DNA of 64,000 nt from Gentiana macrophylla (taxonomy: Eukaryota > Streptophyta > Magnoliopsida > Gentianales > Gentianaceae), in the NCBI GenBank assembly GCA_026214975.1, contig JAOBSW010001127.1, positions 1 through 64,000 of the forward strand. The letters are read 5' to 3'. How positions within the stretch are numbered: position 1 is the first letter of the stretch; each line of letters begins with the position of its first letter. The notes beneath the pieces are model-generated. The model saw only the letters and a list, made by a program, of their open reading frames with translations. It was not told the origin of the DNA and made no database searches. Positions 60,252-64,000 of the stretch are shown in pieces. The position numbers were made by a program, and so were the translations under genes.

Positions 60252-61103
60252 CTAGTAGTACATTTGAAAATTACATGTCAAAATTTGGAAAAAAATTAAC
60301 ATCCAAGCTACTCTAATTTCGTGGGCTTTCTGATTGCACGAGAAATGAAAATCGTCTTCGGAAATTTGTTGGGTGTTGGTCCCATGCACTACTTGATTCC
60401 TCCAATACCATATACTTTGAATGAGTTCACGAAATAGGGACCTCCAGAATTCAATGTTGTCGTGTTTATACATGTTCACGCTTAAGCATCTCGTGAGCCA
60501 TAAAGAGGCATCCGAGGCCGAGGTAAAGTGAGGCCAATGATGTTGGTGAACCACGATTTCCACATTGATTTGATCCGATTTGCAATCTCGAAATGTGTGT
60601 AAAGAAGTTTCCATAAACATACCGCGCAAAAAGCGGTACCATCCTCAATGATGTGTCTTGAGTGAAGAAGAGATGCCGTTGGAAGGGCATTTTGAAAAAT
60701 CTGCCAAATGAGGAGGTTACCCCGAAGTGGCCCTTTGATAGACCACAATTGCTTCCAAGATTTTGAAGAATTTTGTAGAAGGGGTGGGAGCTCTTGGAGA
60801 GCAAAGTAGGCCGACTTCACTGTGAATTTGCCGGTTGAAGTCGGAAGCCAAATAACATTGCCTTGGTAAATCAAAGCCAATCGCTTGATGAAGAGAGTTT
60901 GCGGTTTTACATATGTGCCGCCATATAAAAGAACTCGTACATTTTGGTACATCAAATGGGGAACCGTAATTTTGCCTAAAAATCTGCACCCACAGTTTGC
61001 CTTGGTCGGTTAAAAGTTGCCACACAAGTTTGGCTAGTAGAGCATCATTCATTCCTTGAGCTGTCCGGATGCCTAATCCTCCATGTAATTTGAGTCGACA
61101 CAC
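60252..61103 (-). pseudogene. LINE ORF2, C-terminal part
   Basis: Overlapping open segments with KLHGGLGIRTAQGMNDALLA (near 61095) and KLVWQLLTDQGKLW, the usual sequence after plant LINE RT. Then VKSAYFALQ and IWQIFQNALPT, a zf-RVT-like region, ending WRNQVVHGT near 60390-60360. Three frames are used, so it is broken. Confidence 0.8.
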
Positions 61104-61139
61104 GTCTCTCCAGGAAACAAGGTGTAGGCCCTTTTTGTC

Positions 61140-62988
61140 TTAGTCATGCCCCAAAAAAAAAGATCGAGCCAGTTTATCAAGTTCATTCGTTACGGAGACC
61201 GGTAGACAGACGGACTGCATATGATAGTATGGTGTCGTGGTGAGCACCGTTTGAGTTAAGAGAGCTCGTCCTGTTTTGGATAGTGTGGCGGCTTTCCAAG
61301 GTTGAAGCTTCGAGCGTACCTTGTCGATGACTCCCTGAAAATCTTCTTTTTTGACTCGGCCATGATGCAAGGGGACCCTAAGGTATTTATTTAGATGGGT
61401 AGTGCGGGTCATGCCAAGTTCCCTTGCGATGCAGCTGATAGTTTGCGGATCAGTATTGGGTGACGTGGTAAATTTCGATTTCGCCACACTAATTTTCTGG
61501 CCCGAAATACCGCAAAAATAGGATAAAATACGATCAATCTCCCGAGCTTGATCAATAGTAGCCTCTGCAAACAGAAGCAGGTCATCTGCAAAAAAGAGGT
61601 GCGAGATTTTTGGGCCCCCACGGGAGAGAGCAAAAGGCTTCCATCATCCAGCACTGATCGATTGATTAATAAGGCAACTCAAAATCTACATAACAAGAAC
61701 AAAAAGATACGGCGCAAGAGGGTCTCCCTGTTTTAAACCACGTTGGGGTCGGAATCCTTGTAGTGGTATGCCGTTCGAAAGGATTTCCAATGAGGTGCTA
61801 GAAATCGAGTACATGATGAGCTTAATCAGTGCGTCGTCAAAACCTATGCTGATAAGAATATGTCGGAGGAAAGACTAGTTAACTCTATCGTAGGCCTTTT
61901 CTAAATCAACCTTTATAACCATAGTACCTTTGTGTCCCGTTTTCCTCCTCATTGTATGCAGAACCTCTTGCGTGACAATGATGTTGTTCGTAGTTTGTCT
62001 ACCAGGCATAAAAGCATTTTGACTATTGTCAATGATCTTATCGATAATCAAGCGTAAGCGGTTGGCAATGATCTTTGTAATGGTTTTGGCGTGATGGCGT
62101 TGGCAAGAGCAATGAAGCGCGCGATTGAGAGACGGATTTCGGTGGATTTACCTTTGGAATTAGAGCAATAAAAGTCTGGTTCATGTCCGCGGGAAAGCAT
62201 TTATCTCAGAAAGCCTTAATAATCCAATCCGAGAAGGAAGGTCCAATCCCTTCCCAATTCAGGTGATAAAATATCGGCGGTAATCCATCTGGACCGGGAG
62301 ATTGATAGGCCCCCATTTGGAAGACAGCTGCTCGGATATCCCCTACACTAACCGGTCGATTCAGAATCCTTTTGTCTGTATGTGTTATGACAGGGGAAAA
62401 AATGCCAACCGGAAAGGGGAGCACAGGCTCGTCGGAATAGAGGGTAATATAGAAAAGACGAACCATAGTATGTAAGGCATCTCGATCAGTAATCCACGTA
62501 CCAGATTCATCTTTTAGGCAATGAATAGTGTTTTTACCCCTCCTCCGTTTGGTTGACATATGAAAGTATCGAGTTTTACGATCACCATCCTTAATCCAAT
62601 CCAGGCGCGATTTCTGGTACCAGTAAATCTCTTCTTGGGCCAAGATATCATTGTATTCCTGCATAAGCTCTGAATTTAGTTTCGTCAAAAAATTGGAAGG
62701 TGCATTTGAGAGTGAGAGCTGGATGCCCGCTATCCTTTTTAAGCATTTCCTTTTCCGAAAGAAAATATTCTCGAACACCTGTTTATTCCAATCGTTCAAG
62801 TTTAAAGCCAAAGAGTTCAGAGCACCTTGTAAGTCATTACCATTAACAAACCAATTTTCTAAAAGAAAGTCGTGGAAAGCCGAGTGTTTCATCCAACAAG
62901 CCTGAAAGCGAAATGGTTTTTCAGTTGTGTTATTGTTGTTAAGGGGGGGCTCAAGATCAAGGAGAATCGGATTGTGGTCGGAGTGCAC
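61140..62988 (-). pseudogene. LINE ORF2, end of endonuclease and reverse transcriptase
   Basis: 62988-62206 is one 260-residue open segment. SDHNP at its start is the last endonuclease motif; DWIKDGDRKTRYFHMSTKRR and GPDGLPPIFY (62310-62260) open the RT. The catalytic FADD is at 61592-61581, followed by LLLFAEATIDQAREIDRILS and, at 61487-61140, the thumb region with KSKFTTSPNTD and KTGRALLTQTVL. It copies LINE RNA at the nicked target. Frameshifts near 62205, and stops, break it. Confidence 0.85.
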
Positions 62989-63067
62989 ACGAGGAAGATG
63001 GTATATATTAGAATCCGGGAAGTGATGCCACCATTTATCGTTACATAAGGCCTGATCTAAGCGTTGT

Positions 63068-63478
63068 TCAATCCCGTGAGAATCGTGAATCGAGCGGACC
63101 AGGTGTAGCGAGGTCCATGAAAAGGTAATTCCACCAGGCCCGCATGTTCAATAAGTTCCCGGAGTACATTAATAGCCATTCCCATAACCGGTCTCCCACT
63201 CTTTTGTCAATTGGGTGGATTACTTGATTAAGATCACCAATAATGCACATGGGGATATCGATAAATTCCGATACATAGTCAATAAGTTCCCAAAGCTCTT
63301 CACGGACAACATGGGTGGGAGAGGCATATGTAAAAATAATAATAAAGTCCGCAACATTACCTCTAACCGCCGCCATGATGATGCATTGATTTGTCGCAAA
63401 CAGGAATCACAGGTTGATAGAAGAAATATCCCAGAAGACCCAGAGGCCTCCACTAAAACCACGAGCTTCCACGCATGA
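63068..63478 (-). pseudogene. LINE ORF2, endonuclease domain
   Basis: Overlapping frames: an upstream part (63462-63220) and 63376-63068 with FIIIFTYASPTHVVREELW and CIIGDLNQVIHP. GDLN is the APE-type GDFN motif. It nicks target DNA for priming. Confidence 0.75.
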
Positions 63479-63641
63479 TTAAATGAGTGAAATTAAAAGC
63501 GCCGTAAAGCACGATCCGCTTTTTTACTCGGAGTTCATGTTTCCATGAGAAAGAGAATATTAGGTTTGCCCGGCTATCGAGACTTTAAATGCCGAAAAAA
63601 GTCTGAGGAGCTTGCTCCTCTACAATTCCATGATAGAAACT

Positions 63642-64000
63642 TTATTGGGTAGTATCTGTAAGAGAATGTGCGGCTTGCCCAGGGGCAATTGAATTTTGTG
63701 AGTTTACAATTTTCATTGGTCTATGTTCGGCACTTGGTATTGTTGTGTCCGGAGGGTTTGCTTTCACATACAATTGGTCCATTTTTTGTGCATTTTCTTC
63801 TGCAATTTGTGTGTCAATGGCCGTGGATTCTTTAATTGTTTCAAGGACACTGCCACCCAAAACTCCTGAACCACCTCGAACATTTGTGATGTCTATGAGG
63901 GGAACAAGACTTATAAGAGGAAAATGTACATTGCTCGAGAGGGAGTAGCTTGTATTAAATGTGGTAGGCTGTTTTTCACGGGTTTGGGGAGGCTGAGTAT
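63642..64000 (-). pseudogene. Probable LINE ORF1 C-terminus or ORF1-ORF2 spacer
   Basis: A 72-residue segment (63860-63642) rich in polar residues with no recognised motif, upstream of the endonuclease. The position suggests the end of ORF1. Truncated by the window. Confidence 0.35.

Larger units (their letters stand above)
60185..64000 (-). mobile_element. L1-type LINE, 3' 3.8 kb, continuing past the window
   Basis: Minus-strand non-LTR retrotransposon. The 3' end is at the T run 60186-60194 (a poly(A) tail on the minus strand). ORF2 runs upstream through a C-terminal region, reverse transcriptase and AP-type endonuclease, followed by a likely ORF1 part to 64000. It has longer open segments and fewer breaks than the LTR elements. 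The 5' end and TSD are not visible. Confidence 0.88.

Overview
The window is nuclear DNA of a flowering plant, most likely a eudicot. It is a repeat-dense block with one recognisable host gene, an intronless L-type lectin receptor kinase on the minus strand (52891-54916). Nearly everything else is transposable elements nested in one another, and many boundaries can be fixed to the base from TG..CA LTR ends and 5-bp target-site duplications (TSDs).

Layout. 1-3092: 3' part of a Ty1/copia element (A), ending in its 3' LTR. 3093-41645: an old, decayed Ty3/gypsy element of the Tat lineage (G). Its gag-pol runs on the minus strand (about 34950-40622). A spliced coiled-coil reading frame on the opposite strand (X) is now split into four pieces at 3093-3576, 16614-17402, 23969-24250 and 34366-34447. 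The insertions splitting X are a solo gypsy LTR (E), which itself contains a 12-kb SIRE-like copia element (D, 4550-16548, TSD CTTCT); a 6.6-kb non-autonomous Athila-like element (B, 17403-23968, TSD CAGGG); and a 10.1-kb Athila-type element with gag-pol (F, 24251-34365, TSD ATGCT). A second non-autonomous Athila-like element (C, 41646-49168, TSD GTATA) sits beyond the G leader. Two solo LTRs of one Tekay-like family follow: H (49520-51750, TSD TTATG) and I (55983-58070, TSD GGAGG). I lies inside a GTGTCGG-rich repeat.

59003-60180 is a relic of a geminivirus-like genome integrated in the chromosome. It has a broken Rep-like frame on the minus strand, a TATA box, and upstream of it a hairpin carrying TAATATTAC in its loop. 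From 60185 to the window end lies an L1-type LINE on the minus strand, adjoining the relic with its poly(A) end.

Points of most interest: (1) the viral relic with its origin hairpin; (2) two hairpin-forming blocks between pol and the 3' LTR, shared by Athila-like elements with and without pol, one showing compensatory stem changes; (3) arrays of short palindromes at the same place in two LTRs of one family, with different palindrome sequence in each; (4) the spliced antisense frame X of the Tat element; (5) recurrent discrepancies at CAG/CTG between LTR pairs, which look like base-calling artefacts at methylated CHG sites and may explain many apparent frameshifts in the repeats.

No CRISPR array, rRNA or tRNA gene was seen. 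tRNA-like matches are retrotransposon primer-binding sites.
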